This document shows positions 48,031 through 58,440 of a stretch of DNA of 64,000 nucleotides, piece after piece. Position numbers and translations under genes: made by a program. The DNA comes from Eublepharis macularius (lineage: Eukaryota; Chordata; Lepidosauria; Squamata; Eublepharidae): the NCBI RefSeq assembly GCF_028583425.1, contig NC_072794.1, positions 23,185,232 to 23,249,231 of the forward strand, given 5' to 3'. Positions within the stretch are counted from its first letter, which is position 1; the number at the start of each line of letters is the position of its first letter. Under the pieces are notes generated by a model that had not been told where the DNA came from, did not search any database, and saw only the letters and a program-made list of their open reading frames with translations.

Positions 48031-48660
48031 GTTTATCGTTGGTGGACCTCTTCTGGACTGGACTGCACTTGGTGGACATCGGCCTGCAGATCTCTGCGTG
48101 GAGGATCAACATTGCTGGACATCTGCACTGGTGGACTGGTAGGGTTGTTGTTAAATTTGGTTTTTGAGCTTATGTCTGCTGCTGTGCCTACCTGCGAGCA
48201 TATGCTTTGGCTCTGTCTTTATGGCTTGGGCTGGGGGGGGGGGCATTTTCTGGTTGGGCAAGAGGATATTGTTTGGGGGTTAGGGGGGCCAGCATTGATC
48301 GCAGTGCCTGCTTTCTTTCATGTTTCATTTTTCAAGTTTGAGTGTGGGGTGGGCTTGAACTACTGTTTCACAGGACTAAAAAATGAGTGTGCCAGCTTTT
48401 GGCCTGCACAGGCCAGAAGCTCTGCTGGGTGGATGTGTTTTGTTTTGCTGCTGGTTGGCCCTAGCCTTTAAGGGGGGGGGGCTGACTTGGCTTGTGCAAC
48501 GGGGCCTTGAATTTTGGGGGTTGCGTGTGCGGCGTGTGGTGTTGACTCTGCTAACATTTCCAATTTTCTTGACAGCATCGTGGAGGAGAGGAGGACCAGC
48601 TGCAAGACCGCCTGAACATCGCTGGACTGCAGGACTGGTGTTACTGTGAGCGAGTCCGGG
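48031..48660 (+). other. Exon-like modules downstream of the array
   Basis: Two modules repeat the CTGGACATC-type text of the leader: about 48040-48139, ending ACTG before GTAGGG, and about 48576-48648, preceded by TTTTCTTGACAG (a good acceptor) and followed by GTGAGC. The likeness to the leader at 46390-46521 suggests duplicated non-coding exons. No long conserved frame is seen. Confidence 0.3.
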
Positions 48661-48930
48661 TTCACATTTGGGTGGCCTTGGGGGTGGGTTCTTGCTAGCT
48701 TGGGAGGGGGGAGGCTCATCTTCAAAACACCACATCCACACCCCACACCGACATACCACAGATACATCGGTCCCGCTAAATAGTGTCTCTTAGGTAGGTA
48801 GGCCAGTTGGTAGGTGATCAGTGGATAATTGCCCTCAACATAATTATTAGGGAAACCGAGCCTAGTTTTTTTTAAAAAACTAAATAGGGACTCAGCAGGG
48901 AAAGCATTAGTGAGTGAGTGTTAGGTTTGA

Positions 48931-48933
<3 letters not shown>

Positions 48934-48977
<44 letters not shown>
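48934..48977 (+). repeat. (TA)n microsatellite
   Basis: About 20 uninterrupted TA dinucleotides inside the hAT element, between the exon-like modules and the transposase gene. Confidence 0.95.
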
Positions 48978-48981
<4 letters not shown>

Positions 48982-49180
48982 TTGTAATAGCTGTCAATAG
49001 GCTTCCCATTAGTGCCCCCATAACTAGGGTTCCACTGCCCATCTCTGGCACCCGTGGTGGTGCCAGGCCGACCCGGGCATACTAGTGTGTGAGTGTTTAA
49101 GGCTTTGTCACCTGTTATTGGGGTTTAGGGCCAGCTCAATTCCAGAGGAATTCAGCTGATTGGCAGGCTCAGGTTCCCTG

Positions 49181-49191
49181 ACATAAATAGG
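49181..49191 (+). promoter_or_regulatory. Possible TATA-like box before the transposase ORF
   Basis: ACATAAATAGG lies about 160 nt before the first ATG of the transposase. It resembles a TATA box, but an alternative is that transcription starts further upstream and the ORF is the last exon (pyrimidine tract and AG at 49293-49317). The sequence cannot decide between these. Confidence 0.25.
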
Positions 49192-49345
49192 GTTGCTTAA
49201 AAAGGCACTTGATTGTTCATCTCCAAGTCACAGAGCCACTAGAAGCACAGATTTAGAGCAGGTTAGTTAGGTCTTGAAAACAAAGTTGACCTTTGTTTTC
49301 TAAATCTTTTCTGATTAGTTAGGGTTGAATTTGGGAGGGGAAAGT

Positions 49346-51415
49346 ATGTCGGAGAGGAAAGCAGAGAGGGGCCCCGGGGGAAAGGCTAGGGAGAAATCTA
49401 GAGGGGAGGAGGGGAGGGGGAGGGGGACTGCTGCGGCAGCCCCTCCATCTGAGCGGAGGAGGCCCTCCCCTGCGCTGCTGCCGTTCACCAGCCTGGCTTC
49501 TGGTGACAGGAAGAGGGTTCGCAAGACTCTCTTTCCTGAGGCAGCTGCTGGAGGGCCACCCCCAACCCGGGTGCGTGAGGCAGGGGCTGGCACTGGGCGG
49601 GGGCCTGCTGCTGAGGCTCCTCCTCCTCCAGTGGTTGCGAGCCAGCTGCTGGAGGAGGGGCAGCATGTGGTGTCTCCTGGGATGGGCGCGGAGCACATGA
49701 CTTTCCCTGCGCTCCCGCTCACCCCAGGAACCCGGAGGATGTTGGAGGAACTGCCCGTGAGACCCCCCCTGGGGCGGTCCACCCCAGTTTCCTCTGAGGC
49801 CAGCAGCAGGCCTCTCGCGGCTGTGCAGGAGGAGAGGACGCGGGAGGAAGAGGCAGAGACTGTGGTGGAAGAGCCCACATCTCTGCCCCTTCAGCCTCGT
49901 CCATCCCCACCTGCCCGGCCGAGAGTGGGACACGGTGTGTCCGGCCAGAGCACCTCACAGGAGGTGCCGCAGGGTGGTCCCGAACGCGCTTCTCCTGGGA
50001 AGCGTGGGATGCCCTTTTCCTCCGAAATCTGGAAGCACTTCCAGGCAGCGGAGGATCCCCGAGCAGCCCTGTGCCTGCATTGTAGGCAGCGCGTCAGCCG
50101 TGGCAAAGATGTGTGGCATCTCTCCACGTCTGGGATGAGGTACCATATGAAGAGGCACCACCAGGCGGTGCTTCTTCGGGAGGAGGGTTCGAGTGGCGCC
50201 GCACGGCCGCCAGCTAGCCAGAAGGAGGCAGGCTCCTCTGGTGCTCTCCCCCCAAGGGTACCTGCAGGAAAGGGACGCCAAGCCTCTCTCCCGGAGATGC
50301 TTGGTATGCAGGGCGCTAGTGTGCCCAGAGAGGGGATCCGGAGGGCGAGCAGGCGCATCACGCGCCACATCGTCAACATGATAGCAGTGGATGGGCAACC
50401 GTATTCCGTAGTTGAAGACTTCGGCTTCTCAGGGCTGCTCCAAGATTGCTTTCCCTGGTACGCCGTCCCTGCTCGCACGTCGTTGAGCAGATCGGTGGTG
50501 CCCTCGTTTTACAGGGCTGCCAGGGATCATGTGAAGGCACAGCTGTCCCGGGTTGCCGGGAGAACTGTGCACTTCACATCGGACATCTGGACCTGCCCAA
50601 GTGTGCAGCAAGCGTACCTCTCGCTTACTGCTCACTGGTGGGAACCCGAGTCGGTTCTGGGTGGGGGCCGGGGGGAGGTGCCTAGCACAGCTAGACAGGG
50701 AAGGATGCGAGACCGCCAGGCCGGCTACTGCAAGGCCTTGCTTCACGCCGAGGTGCTCGACGTGTCCCACACGGCGGAGAACATCGCTGCCACCTTAAGG
50801 AGACAGTTGGACGAGTGGATAGGCCAGGGACCCGCCACCGTGGGATGCATGGTGACGGACGGTGGCAAGAACATGAGGGCAGAGGCGCATCTAGTGAGCC
50901 GAGAGAGCGTCTACTGTGCCGCTCACAAGCTTCACCTAGTGGTGAGAGATGCGCTGGGGTTGGGCTCCTCGAAGGAACCCGTGGATACCCGGACCCGTGA
51001 ACTCCAGTTACTTGTCCAGAAATGTCGGAGGCTCACGGGTCACTTCTCGCGCAGCGTGAAGGCCACGCACGAACTGCGCCAGACACAGGTCAGGACAGGT
51101 GTGCCAGAGCACGCTCTGATCACTGACGTCAGCACTCGCTGGAACTCCACCTGCGCCATGCTTGAGCGCTTGGTGGAGCAGCAGGCCGCACTCCACGCGT
51201 GGCTCTCCGAGAACCGCGGTGCGAGTCAGGTGGGTGGGTTCAGCCGGGAGGATTGGCTCACCATCACCCAGACAGTGGAGGTCCTGAAGCCCTTCAAGGA
51301 CTTCACTGTGGCGGTCTCGTCAGACACGGCGACCCTCGGTCTGGTCATTCCCCTGGTGCACACGCTCCAGAGGAATCTGGCCACCCTTGCAGACCGGGGT
51401 CGCGCCCCGTGCTGA
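49346..51415 (+). CDS. hAT transposase, BED finger and catalytic part
   Basis: Open frame of 689 codons from the first ATG at 49346. It begins with about 220 residues of low-complexity Arg/Gly/Pro/Glu-rich sequence. A BED zinc finger follows (Cys243, Cys246, His267, His271/272 in CLHC...YHMKRHH). The RNase-H-like catalytic region then has TSDIWTC (Asp413), VTDGGKNM (Asp505), the CAAHKLHLVV motif and STRWNST, all typical of hAT transposases and of the domesticated ZBED proteins. Codon use and GC content are far higher than in the surroundings. The frame ends early at 51413-51415, before the C-terminal dimerisation domain, which is found in other frames just downstream. It is a transposon protein, not a host ZBED gene, because it sits inside a bounded element with target duplications. 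Confidence 0.85.
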   Translation: MSERKAERGPGGKAREKSRGEEGRGRGTAAAAPPSERRRPSPALLPFTSLASGDRKRVRKTLFPEAAAGGPPPTRVREAGAGTGRGPAAEAPPPPVVASQLLEEGQHVVSPGMGAEHMTFPALPLTPGTRRMLEELPVRPPLGRSTPVSSEASSRPLAAVQEERTREEEAETVVEEPTSLPLQPRPSPPARPRVGHGVSGQSTSQEVPQGGPERASPGKRGMPFSSEIWKHFQAAEDPRAALCLHCRQRVSRGKDVWHLSTSGMRYHMKRHHQAVLLREEGSSGAARPPASQKEAGSSGALPPRVPAGKGRQASLPEMLGMQGASVPREGIRRASRRITRHIVNMIAVDGQPYSVVEDFGFSGLLQDCFPWYAVPARTSLSRSVVPSFYRAARDHVKAQLSRVAGRTVHFTSDIWTCPSVQQAYLSLTAHWWEPESVLGGGRGEVPSTARQGRMRDRQAGYCKALLHAEVLDVSHTAENIAATLRRQLDEWIGQGPATVGCMVTDGGKNMRAEAHLVSRESVYCAAHKLHLVVRDALGLGSSKEPVDTRTRELQLLVQKCRRLTGHFSRSVKATHELRQTQVRTGVPEHALITDVSTRWNSTCAMLERLVEQQAALHAWLSENRGASQVGGFSREDWLTITQTVEVLKPFKDFTVAVSSDTATLGLVIPLVHTLQRNLATLADRGRAPC

Positions 51416-52090
51416 CCTTGTTCCAGCGGTGCGCGCATTAGTGAGAAGGCTGCAGCAGGGCATAGCTGCCAGGCTAACTCCTCTCACTAAGGAAGAGTCA
51501 TACATGTTGGCGACCATGTGTGACCCGCGCATAAAGGGCACTTTCGCCGAGCGGGACGGGAAACCTCACCCAAGCCAGAGACGGGCTCTGCTCTTGGGTG
51601 AGGCGCAGGCAGGCCAAGAGGGGACGCCTGTCGACAGGGGGGACGCAAGAGGGGCCCTGCCGTGCGGGTCCCTCTGACGCCCCCTCTGCGCAGGCCCCCC
51701 CCCCCCGAGGCCACCACCGGAGTGCCGATGGAGATGGAGATGCTCCGGTGGGCCCTCGTCCCCTCTGGGGTCGTGAGGACCGTGAGAGAGGATCCGGCGG
51801 AGGCGATGGTCAGGGACTACCTCGCGGAGCCCTGCGAGTCGCTCTCCACCGATCCGCTCAGCTACTGGGCCAGGAAGGAGTCGGTCTGGCCGGACCTCTC
51901 CCTCGAGGCGCAGCGGCTGCTCTCATGCCCTCCGACGAGCGTGGAGAGCGAGCGCGTCTTTTCACATGCGGGCGACATTGTCGGCCCACATCGCACTCGC
52001 CTTCTCCCATGGAGAGTCGAGCAGTTGACCTTCCTGAAGGTCAACTCTCGCCTCTTCGATTTCTCAGGACTGGACTTCGAGAGTGACTGA
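51387..52090 (+). pseudogene. hAT transposase C-terminal part, frame-shifted
   Basis: The protein continues in another frame from about 51390 (RADLVPAVRALVRRLQQGIA, then MCDPRIKGTFAE, the hAT 'LDPR-K' block) and returns to the first frame by 51662. There the hAT dimerisation domain reads DPLSYWARKESVWPDLSLEA, then PPTSVESERVFSHAGD with the third catalytic acid (Glu in SVESERVFS), and ends at the TGA at 52088-52090. So the first part and this part differ by two frame changes, one near 51390-51415 and one between about 51600 and 51700, where an 11-C run lies at 51690. Either could be a real mutation or an assembly error in a GC-rich run. Confidence 0.8.
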
Positions 52091-52802
52091 GGTGAGCCCA
52101 ACTTGTGGCCTGCATCCTCTATGAGTCCAATCCTTTGGAATCGCGCTCTCCCCTGTATAAAACCCTGTATATACAGTTAAAACCGGCCAGTAGAGGGAGG
52201 GTGGTTAGGAACCAGTGGCAAAGGGAAAACACCCAGCAATTTGAAAGCCCCCCCCCCCAGGGTATTCAAAACATCTCCCATCACTGAGACATACCCTGTG
52301 GGACCAAATTTATTATGAAAAATAATGCCCCAGAAACATGGATTGCTACTGGAGGGAGAAACAGGTTAGATAGGGATTGCTTAGGTGTTTTTATCAGATG
52401 AAATCCTTGTAAAAAAAAATTGTAGAAGAATTGTTGTACTGTTTTTTGAAAGTTGATGTTCTGTTCATGTAAAAAAAAGGAAAAAAAACCAAAAAAAAAT
52501 GTTGTGATTATGTTTTTTAAAAGTTGATTGAATGTTCATGTTTTAAAAAAAAAAAATTTGATGTTAATGTTGGGTTTGCATGGTTGGGGGATGCGGGAAG
52601 AGTGGTGGATGGGCACCGGCCAATGATGATCTCTCACAGATGTTCCCAGGTAAATTCTGAGGCTGGTGTGGGGGTGGGGGGAGACCTCTGCAGAACTGCT
52701 CCAGAAATACCATTGTCCAGTGCCTTGGAAGTGCCCAGTTCAGCTTTGTGTGTCTGAACTGAAAGCACAGCCACAGGAAATGACATAGGTTCTGCTGGAC
52801 CC

Positions 52803-53326
52803 TGTTGCAGTGGTTCCCCCCCCATTAAGTCGTTTTATGGAGGGAGAGTTGTATTAGGCTGGTAGTTATGATCATCTTCTGTTTCCATGCCCTGTTGTGC
52901 CCGCTCACTATGTAACCTGTTGTAATGTTCAAAACTTTACTGTTTGTCCATTTCAAAAGAAAAATTGTGTTTAAGATTCTCTGATGTGTAGTTAATTGTG
53001 TTGTGTTGTGCTATGAGGGACAATAAGTGTAATATGTTGTGATTTGTTGACCACTTGTAATTTGAAAATGAGAAAATAAAGGTTTTTTAAACTTAATGAT
53101 TGTGTGTCTGTGTTCCCTTCTTTGATGGGAGGTTGGTTCCCAGCATAGGGAACAATGGGGCAGGCTGGCCAGCCTGTTCCTGGGGTACTCGGTGTGGGGC
53201 AGCTGAGGGTGGTTTTGGTTCTGAGAGGGGCTGAGTGGAGGATTTGGGTCTGTGTGTGGCAGCTGGGGTGGGGGAACTGGGTTTGTGTGGGGCTGTAAGG
53301 AGTGGACTATGGGGGATGAGAGCACT
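52803..53326 (+). repeat. 3' region of hAT element, copy 1, with AATAAA
   Basis: Begins TGTTGCAGTGGTTCCCCCC and matches 55828-56520 closely. Contains AATAAA at 53075-53080 followed by a T-run and a TGTG-rich stretch, a plausible poly(A) site for the transposase transcript. It lacks a 168-bp block present in copy 2 between two GGCCAGCCT direct repeats, as expected from loss by slippage or recombination. Confidence 0.8.
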
Positions 53327-53329
53327 GGT

Positions 53330-55480
53330 CGTCCCTTGTGCCCAAGTAGGCCCCTGCTACTGTCCTGGTGTGGGCTTCCATGCCTCTATCAGTTGCTGGC
53401 CCTCCTTTGCCATCTTTTTCTGAAATTTTCCTAGGGCTGCCAAACTCCTGGTTGGGCTTGAGTTCAGGTTAGAGAGAGTAGTTCCCTACAGAGAAACTGG
53501 CTGCTTCCAAGGGCAATCTCTTTAGAGGGCAAATGCGGACCATGGATTCTGGGGGAGATCCCTACTCAGATTTTCCTTTCCACAAGTCCCACCCCCAAAT
53601 TGCCAGTAACTTCCAAGGCCAGAGTTTGCCACCCCAGAGAGATCCCGTTCCCACCCTCTTAGCCTTGGCATGAAAGTTGTAGCCCCCATGGAACGCTTCC
53701 AGGTTCCTGATTCCAAGCCCAATGACACCAATGTAAGACAATCCAGACCTCCATCAAAAATGGATTTTAAGTAGCAGTGGGATTGGGCTGCATTTCAGTC
53801 ATTCACATATCTGGTTGTGTTCCCAAACATTTAGCTTATGTTTTTTTAAATCAGCGTATGGCACTTAAGGACACTTTTAAATGGTTCTAAAAACATATTT
53901 TTATTATGAAGTATTTAATGTGGCATTGATCAAGGGCAGGCCTTTTGGCCAAATGAGCAGTATCAGTACAGTAAAATTTAGACAAAGCTCATAGGAGGAA
54001 AAAGCATTCACACTGTGAAGTGGGAAGAAAGTTTCAATTTACATGTACCATGGACTCCGAAAAAGACATGTAAGTGGCATCCAGACCAAATCAGGCCTGC
54101 TTTCTCCCTTGAAGATATCAATTGATGATAGTGCTTATGTCACATCATGAGAAGACAAGGTTCACTAGAAAAGACAATAATGCTAAGAAAAATTGAAGGC
54201 AGTAGGGAAAAGAAGAATACCCTAGATGTGGTAGATTGACTTCGGTTTGCAATACATGGACAAGGTTTTTGGGATACTGTGGAGCTCAATATAATTCTAA
54301 AGTACACCACAAGTGATTTGAATGCATAAAACATACAGACACATACACATAAAATGTATATACCCCCTCCCCACCAAATTAAAGGTTTATCTTATGCCCC
54401 GGTTTTCTCCCCCATGGGAACCTAGAGTGGTTTACACATTGCTGTTCTCCCTTGATTTGTTTCACCCTCATCACAACCAGGCTAACAATAGACAGCTGCT
54501 CCATGCCTCACATTGGAGTGACTCCACCGATGGCCTTCTTAGTTGTATGAGGGGGTGGAGGGGGGGGAGGAAGGAAACAACGCACTCCTGCCCACTCTAT
54601 CTGGGGCCTAGGTGACCAAATTGCTTGGCCTTGGCAAGGAGCCAGTGGTGGGGCGGCACTGGTTCTGGGGCCCCGTCCAGAACATTTGTCCAGGGCCCCA
54701 AAATCACCTAGACTGCCTCTGGAAAACACAACACAATTGTTTACTTGGGCTGAGCCAAGAACATCCATCAAGCCTACAAGGCACAGAATCAGAGTCTGCC
54801 AGATTCTAGACCAACTCTCTAGCCATTGCACTACAGTGGATATCTAAAAATTGTTCATACCCCCACCAGCAACTTGAACATTTTTCTCCAAAAGGCACAC
54901 AACTTGGCTGGGTCTCAAAAAGGACTATGATGCATGGGCCTGTCAATGCATACTGGTACTAAGGCTCTGGCCGGGGGGAGGGGGGCATTGTGCCAATGCC
55001 ACCCTGGCTTTGGAAGGGGACAGTAAAATAGAAGAAATAATCTAGGTTCAGTGCCTCCCCCCCTTCTCTGTCTCTCTCTCTCTCTATAATGTGAGTGAAA
55101 ACATTACTATACCATCACTGAAGCCTACAGGATACTTAGGGTCTGTTCACACACGCATGATCATTTAATGGCAATGCTCTGGCATGATGATGTCTGTTCT
55201 AGGAAGTGATGTGATCATCACACAAGGCTGGGGAGCACGCACAATTCACAGCAGGCAGATTTGGGCCACAAGGGATCCTGCTTTGGCCTGTAGGGCCCAA
55301 ATCAGCCCACTGCAAAGCACAGGCATACTCTCAGGGCAGCCAGATGACATCAGTGACATCACGGCAGCAGCCCCTGGAGCGTACCTTGAAGGCTCATTCA
55401 CTGACTTTCCCCCTTCGGGGTGATAGGTGAGAGTGGGGGATCCCCCACCAAGGGGAAACGGATCCCTAATTGTGTCTGAG
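53330..55480. other. Stretch between the two 3'-region copies, with nested repeats
   Basis: No gene is seen. It contains a minus-strand Sauria-type SINE split by other sequence (tail about 54352-54475, head about 54755-54838), and about 55190-55468 a hAT MITE of the TAGGG family (ends ...GGATCCCTA, with the text CCCACTGCAAAGCACAGG also seen in related copies). The remainder is unassigned. Confidence 0.5.
54352..54838 (-). mobile_element. Sauria-type SINE, split
   Basis: Tail side 54352-54475 (minus strand CCACTCTAGGTTCCCATGGG) and head side about 54755-54838 (minus strand CCACTGTAGTGCAATGGCTA, TAGAATCTGGCAGACTCTGA). The middle about 280 bp is foreign or decayed. Lies inside the giant hAT element. 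Confidence 0.55.
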
Positions 55481-55579
55481 GTTGTGGAAATCAAATGGGT
55501 CATTACCTCCATATTGCTTCTGTCTTTGAGGGACTTACATGCACAGTATATTTAACTCCAGATTTCTTGATTGTCAAGG

Positions 55580-56835
55580 AATGCATGTGGTGGGGGGTGG
55601 GGGGAAGGGTGGGAGAAGGGCCCCTGAGGGTGAGGGTGGCATTTGGCATGCAAAATGCCACCCCTGGCAAGACAAGCCTCTCCCAGCTGTCAGTGGTAGA
55701 GATGAGAGCAGAGCACCCACTTGGGGAGGCCATGAAATGGCCCCCCCAAGTGGGAGCAGGCTGAGCCTTGGTGGGGGGATGGGAGGAAGGGTGGGAGAAG
55801 GGCCCCAGAGGGTTGGGGGGGGGATTTTGTTGCAGTGGTTCCCCCCCATTAAGTCATGTTATGGAGGGAGAGTTGTATTAGGCTGGTAGTTATTATGATC
55901 ATCTTCTGTTTCCATGCCCTGTTGTGCCCGCTCACTATGTAACCTGTTGTAATGTTCAAAACTTTACTGTTTGTCCATTTCAAAAAAAAATTGTGTTTAA
56001 GATTCTCTGATGTGTAGTTAATTGTGTTGTGTTGTGCTATGAGGGACAATAAGTGTAATATGTTGTGATTTGTTGACCACTTGTAATTTGAAAATGAGAA
56101 AATAAAGGTTTTTTAAACTTAATGATTGTGTGTCTGTGTTCCCTTCTTTGATGGGAGGTTGGTTCCCAGCATAGGGAACAATGGGGCAGGCTGGCCAGCC
56201 TTCTCTGCGGGTGGTGGGGGGGTCAGGGGGGTGGTTGTCTGTGTGCCAGGGCAGGTGCTCTTTCCCAGGGACGATTTGGCACTGCCACCATTGTGGCACC
56301 CCTTGTCTGTGCGGAACTGCCCTGGGAAAGAGAGTTTAGGGGTTCCCAAAAGGGGAGGGCAGGCCAGCCTGTTCCTGGGGTTATGGTGGGTGTGGGGCAG
56401 GTGGGGGTTGATTTGGGTCTGTGAGGGGCTACTGGGGGGATTTGGGTCTGTGTGTGGCAGCTGGGGGGGAATTGGGTTTGTGTGGGGCTGTGAGGGGTGG
56501 ACTTTAGGGGCTGAGAGCACCTACTTGGGGAGGCCATGAAATGCCCCCCCAAGTGGGAGCAGGCTGAGCCTTGGTGGGGGGTGGGAGGAGGGGTGGGAGA
56601 AGGGCCCCAGAGGGTTGGGGGGCATTTTGCATGCAAAATGCCACCCCTGGCAACACAAGCCTCCCCCAGCTGTCAGTGGTAGAGATTAGAGCACCTACTT
56701 GGGGAGGCCATGAAATGGCCCCCCCCCAAGTGGGAGCAGGCTGAGCCTTGGTGGGGGGTGGGAGGAGGGGTGGGAGAAGGGCCCCTGAGGGCTGGGGGGC
56801 ATTTTGCATGCAAAATGCCACCCCTGGCAAAGGAA
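55580..56835 (+). repeat. G-rich mini-repeats near the hAT 3' end
   Basis: A module of about 150-180 bp containing CTTGGGGAGGCCATGAAATG, CCCCAAGTGGGAGCAGGCTG and GCATGCAAAATGCCACCCC occurs at about 55585-55830 (permuted), 56520-56660 and 56693-56830. Copy 2 of the 3' region lies between the first and second occurrence. Confidence 0.7.
55828..56520 (+). repeat. 3' region of hAT element, copy 2, with AATAAA
   Basis: Second copy of the segment at 52803-53326, about 3.0 kb downstream. AATAAA is at 56101-56106. It includes the extra block of about 168 bp (about 56199-56367), so it looks like the more complete version. Confidence 0.8.
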
Positions 56836-57099
56836 GCCTGCCTCTTCATTTTTTCCCCATAGGAAATAATGAAGAAAGATCAGCAGCAGCATGCTAAGAA
56901 TATGCTGCTCCTTTGCTTTCTTATGGGGAGGATGGGGGGACCTGCTTTGGGGGGCCATAACATGGCCCCCCAAAGTCCAATCTGTCTGAAACTTGGGTAG
57001 TTGTTAGAGAAGGGTTAGAGGAAGGTCCCCACCAATTTTGGGCTTATTTGGTGGGAAAATGCCTCCTCCAGGCGTCCTGAAAGACGGAGGCATTTTCCC

Positions 57100-57262
57100 C
57101 AAAAAAACCCCCGAAAGAATGCCGAAAGAATGCCGAAAGAATGCCGAATCCCGAATCCCGAAAGAGATTCTTGTTTCGGCTTTCGGCTAATGACGGTAGA
57201 GAATCTTGTTTCGGGTAATCCCGAAACAAGAAAGCCGAAAGTTTTTTCCTTGCACACCCCTA
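57100..57262 (+). repeat. Right end and subterminal CCGAAA cluster
   Basis: Contains GAATGCCGAAA three to four times in a row from about 57116, then alternating CCCGAA, TTTCGGC and CCGAAACAAG copies, ending TGCACACCCCTA. Same motif as at the left end, so the two ends belong to one element. Confidence 0.8.
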
Positions 57263-57270
57263 TTCATAAC
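57263..57270 (+). repeat. Right target-site duplication TTCATAAC
   Basis: Identical to 45786-45793 and placed directly after the terminal CCCCTA of the element. Confidence 0.9.
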
Positions 57271-58139
57271 TGTCCATTCACCCACACCCATTTTAAAGGT
57301 AATTTTACAGCCACAAGTTAAACATGAGGTGGTTTGGGGTTTCATTCAAAGCAAACTCCAGTTCAGAGCCCCTGAGGATGGGCGGTTTATAAATCGAAAT
57401 AATAAATAAAAATGTAGCATGTGAGGATCCCCAGGTCTCACTTTTGTTCCACAGTCTGTGATCAGATCCTATATGTCCTCCAAAGCCAAGGTGGAAGAAA
57501 AGATAATCTTGCAATTCCGGCCAGGGGTGGCAGAAGGAGGAGTTTAGATCCTGAGACAGACATTCCACTGAGCAGCCTGGTAACAGGAGACTTGAGAATG
57601 CTCTTGACCCCCCCCCCCTCACCCGATGGATGGAACAATCCTTTGCTGAGTTTGTGACTCACCACTTTTCCTGTGGTTTGTGTAAGATGAGCTAACACTA
57701 CACTGGAGATTGTGCTATGCCAGATATTTAGCTCTTCCTCAGCCTAAAAGATGCAGAAAACAAAACCCACCATATGGTGAAGCTAATTGCAAACACTTGC
57801 TGTCGTGACCAAGAACTCTATTTTTCAAAGGCCTTCAGAGATCCAGCTACAACAGTGGGGGGAACATCGAGCCAACCCTGTATGCCTTTTCCCATGCATC
57901 TGGGGTCTTGCAACTCTGTAGGCCAAAATCAGCGCTCCAAACAGTTCATCTACATCAAGATCACACCCCTTCCCCTCACACCACCCCTGATGCATGGGTG
58001 TGGAATCTCTATTGACTCTGCATTCACAAATTTCATAAGGATAAGGTGAGTCATCAGCTAGCCCACTTGATGCAATGAAAACCATAGGCTATTGCATAGC
58101 ATTTTTTAAAAAAAATTTAAAAACTTGAATAGCATTTTA

Positions 58140-58222
58140 AAGAAATTATTTATTTAGTTAATTGGAGCCAACTTATCTCTTCAATGGGGACCCAACATAG
58201 TTAACAACATTCTTCTCCCCTT
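58140..58222 (-). mobile_element. SINE tail fragment, minus strand
   Basis: AATTATTTATTTAGTTAATT and GGGGACCCAACATAGTTAAC, the tail part of a Sauria-type copy directly next to the plus-strand copy at 58229. Confidence 0.5.
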
Positions 58223-58228
58223 CCGTTG

Positions 58229-58440
58229 TGAGAGTTGGCATGGTGTAAGTGGATAGAGTGACAGACTAGGATCTAGGGAGACTCAGGTTCAAATCTCCAC
58301 TTCTATCATGAACGCTCGCTGGGTGACATTGGGCCAATTACACACTCTCAGCCTGTGAGAAAATGGAGGAGAGGAGAATGACATTCTAAGCCGCTTTGAG
58401 TTCCAAAATGGTGAGAAAAGCAGGATATAAATAAATAAAT
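58229..58440 (+). mobile_element. Sauria-type SINE, near full length
   Basis: GTTGGCATGGTGTAAGTGGA, CAGGTTCAAATCTCCACTTC, CGCTGGGTGACATTGGGCCA, CTAAGCCGCTTTGAGTTCC and GGATATAAATAAATAAAT. The tail was the target of the MITE at 58441. Confidence 0.8.

Larger units (their letters stand above)
45794..57262 (+). mobile_element. 11.5-kb hAT DNA transposon with 8-bp target duplication
   Basis: The left end reads TAGGGATGTGCG (45794) and the right end, read inward, TAGGGGTGTGCA (ending 57262). Both are flanked by the same 8-bp sequence TTCATAAC (45786-45793 and 57263-57270), the hallmark duplication length of hAT elements. Both ends carry dense clusters of GAATGCCGAAA and CCGAAA motifs. The interior holds a BED-finger hAT transposase gene in the same (+) orientation, a 293-bp tandem array, and two copies of a 3' region with AATAAA. 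At 11,469 bp it is very long for a hAT. Part of the extra length is internal duplication (tandem array; 3' region copied about 3 kb apart) and later insertions between 53330 and 55480. Perfect target duplication suggests a fairly young insertion. Confidence 0.88.

Noticed and set aside
46735-48167. Repeated open frames of 125-184 residues in the tandem array
   Set aside because: The unit length (293) is not a multiple of three, frames switch from unit to unit and no domain is recognised.
49346-52090. Domesticated host ZBED gene
   Set aside because: It sits inside an element with terminal repeats and target duplications and its C-terminal frame is broken, so a transposon copy is the better reading.
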